Source: an uncultured Bacteroidales bacterium
GTDB lineage: Bacteria > Bacteroidota > Bacteroidia > Bacteroidales > UBA932
DNA length: 64,000 bases
Direction of reading: 5' to 3'
Assembly: GCA_949289565.1 (NCBI GenBank)
Contig: CASEOO010000030.1
Location: forward strand, 81,813 to 145,812
The stretch's first letter is position 1; the number at the start of each line of letters is the position of its first letter. Below are positions 63,143 to 64,000 of this stretch, piece after piece. The notes under the pieces are model-generated. The model saw only the letters and a program-made list of their open reading frames with translations. It was not told the origin of the DNA and did not search any database. A program made the translations under genes and the position numbers.

Positions 63143-64000
63143 ATGGAAGAAAAAGTATCTACACCGAAGGAAAAGTCTCTGAAGACGACCATGTATGTGA
63201 TGATAGTCATCGCCGTAGTCCTGGCTCTCGTCCTTGCATATGTGTGGTATCAGAAAAGCTCGCTTGTGAACGAGCTGAACATCGAGAAGGATGCTCTGAC
63301 AGAGCAAATGATCTCCCTTCAGAATGAGTATGCCGCCTTGTCGTCAGACAATGATAAGATCAATGCACAGCTGGATTCGTCCAGGGAGGAGGTTTCCCAG
63401 CTGATTGAGCGCATAAAGAAGACTGAGGCCACGAACAGGATAATGATCCGCAGATATGAGAAGGAGTTGGGCACGCTCAGGAGCATCATGAGGAATTACA
63501 TCCAGCAGATAGACTCTCTGAATACGCTGAACCACAAGCTGACAGCCGATGCGGCCGCCGCGAGGAAGGAAGCCGCTGAGACCAGGCGTCAGTCAGAGGA
63601 ATTGAGCAAGGCTGTAGCCGCTCTTACAGACCAGGTGGCCACCGGATCTGTCCTGAAGGGCCGTGCAGTCAGGGTGGATGCTTACAATGCATCTGACAAA
63701 GTCACAGACAGGAGCAGCCGTGTAGTAAGGCTTATGACGACTCTCAGCCTGGTGGAGAACGAGCTTGCTCCCAAGGGGCCTGTCAGAGTGTATATCAGGG
63801 TGAAAGGTCCGGACGGGATTCTTCTTACCAGCACAGACAAACATACTTTCACTCTTGATGGCGAGCCTATGATGTGCTCCGCTTCCCGTGAAGTGGACTA
63901 TCAGGGCGAGGAAGTGGAGCTGAGCATATATTTGAACGGAATTGAAGATTATGTGAAAGGCATCTACACTGTAGACGCTTACACAGACGAGAATCTTCTC
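63143..64000 (+). CDS. Membrane-anchored coiled-coil protein (3' truncated by the window)
   Basis: The frame from ATG 63143 is open for 286 codons to the window edge. One membrane helix (MYVMIVIAVVLALVLAYVWY, residues ~17-36) is followed by a coiled coil of about 120 residues (LNIEKDALTEQMISLQNEYA, then ATNRIMIRRYEKELGTLRSI). After it comes a beta-rich domain (VRVYIRVKGPDGILLTSTDK). I do not recognise the family. Because it is cut, total length and C-terminal domain are unknown. Confidence 0.85.
   Translation, partial: MEEKVSTPKEKSLKTTMYVMIVIAVVLALVLAYVWYQKSSLVNELNIEKDALTEQMISLQNEYAALSSDNDKINAQLDSSREEVSQLIERIKKTEATNRIMIRRYEKELGTLRSIMRNYIQQIDSLNTLNHKLTADAAAARKEAAETRRQSEELSKAVAALTDQVATGSVLKGRAVRVDAYNASDKVTDRSSRVVRLMTTLSLVENELAPKGPVRVYIRVKGPDGILLTSTDKHTFTLDGEPMMCSASREVDYQGEEVELSIYLNGIEDYVKGIYTVDAYTDENLL

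Noticed and set aside
1..64000. CRISPR array, prophage, integrative element or defence cassette
   Set aside because: No regularly spaced repeats, integrase, transposase, phage structural gene or typical defence gene was found; most genes are housekeeping.

Overview
The window is chromosomal DNA from a member of the Bacteroidota, most likely the order Bacteroidales. The evidence is a SusC/SusD outer-membrane pair followed by glycan-degrading enzymes, repeated promoter boxes of the TAnnTTTG type found in this phylum, the near absence of Shine-Dalgarno sequences, and many Bacteroidota-type lipoproteins. No plasmid, phage, integrase, transposase, CRISPR array or recognisable defence cassette is visible. 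Both edge genes are cut by the window.

Layout. 1-8.3 kb: the end of a nucleotide-sugar epimerase-like gene, the anaerobic ribonucleotide reductase pair nrdG/nrdD, a phosphopantetheinyl transferase with a possible small ORF ahead of it, malate dehydrogenase and transketolase. 8.3-12.7 kb: tRNA-Pro(TGG) and a seven-gene ribosomal protein operon (rplC-rplD-rplW-rplB-rpsS-rplV-rpsC). This operon has its own promoter and terminator, and lacks rpsJ in front and rplP behind. 12.8-18.3 kb: a forward run cdaA-mutS2-yraN-mannose-1-phosphate guanylyltransferase-yqeY. 18.3-24.3 kb: tRNA-Leu(TAA), fabG, comF, a GT4 glycosyltransferase, a PAP2 phosphatase with a barrel-like tail, a YhcH protein and ahcY. 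24.3-30.1 kb: the complete cell-elongation operon mreB-mreC-mreD-PBP2-rodA. 30.1-33.8 kb: ispD, an Lrp/AsnC regulator and topA.

34-50.5 kb is the accessory part. It is a mannoside-utilisation locus of two divergent operons. The rightward one is susC-susD-GH92-two lipoproteins-SASA esterase-propeller lipoprotein-MFS transporter. The leftward one is a ROK sugar kinase and a mannose-6-phosphate isomerase with an extra N-terminal domain. A GntR/UTRA regulator closes the locus, and its promoter is overlapped by a near-ideal palindrome. The inferred pathway is binding and import by SusCD, alpha-mannose release by GH92, ester removal by the SASA enzyme, entry through the MFS carrier, phosphorylation by the ROK kinase, and isomerisation to fructose-6-phosphate. 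50.6-64 kb: class A PBP, D-Ala-D-Ala ligase, prmC, an unknown lipoprotein, an RlhA-like U32 protein coupled to a TPR protein, an M16-like protein without its zinc motif, a DUF3109 protein, a small membrane protein, and a coiled-coil protein cut by the window end.

No clearly new defence or mobile system was found. The points most worth a second look are the isolated S10 operon fragment, the G10 tract inside susC, the kinase-like/isomerase fusion, the PAP2-barrel fusion, the catalytically dead M16 protein and the GntR operator.
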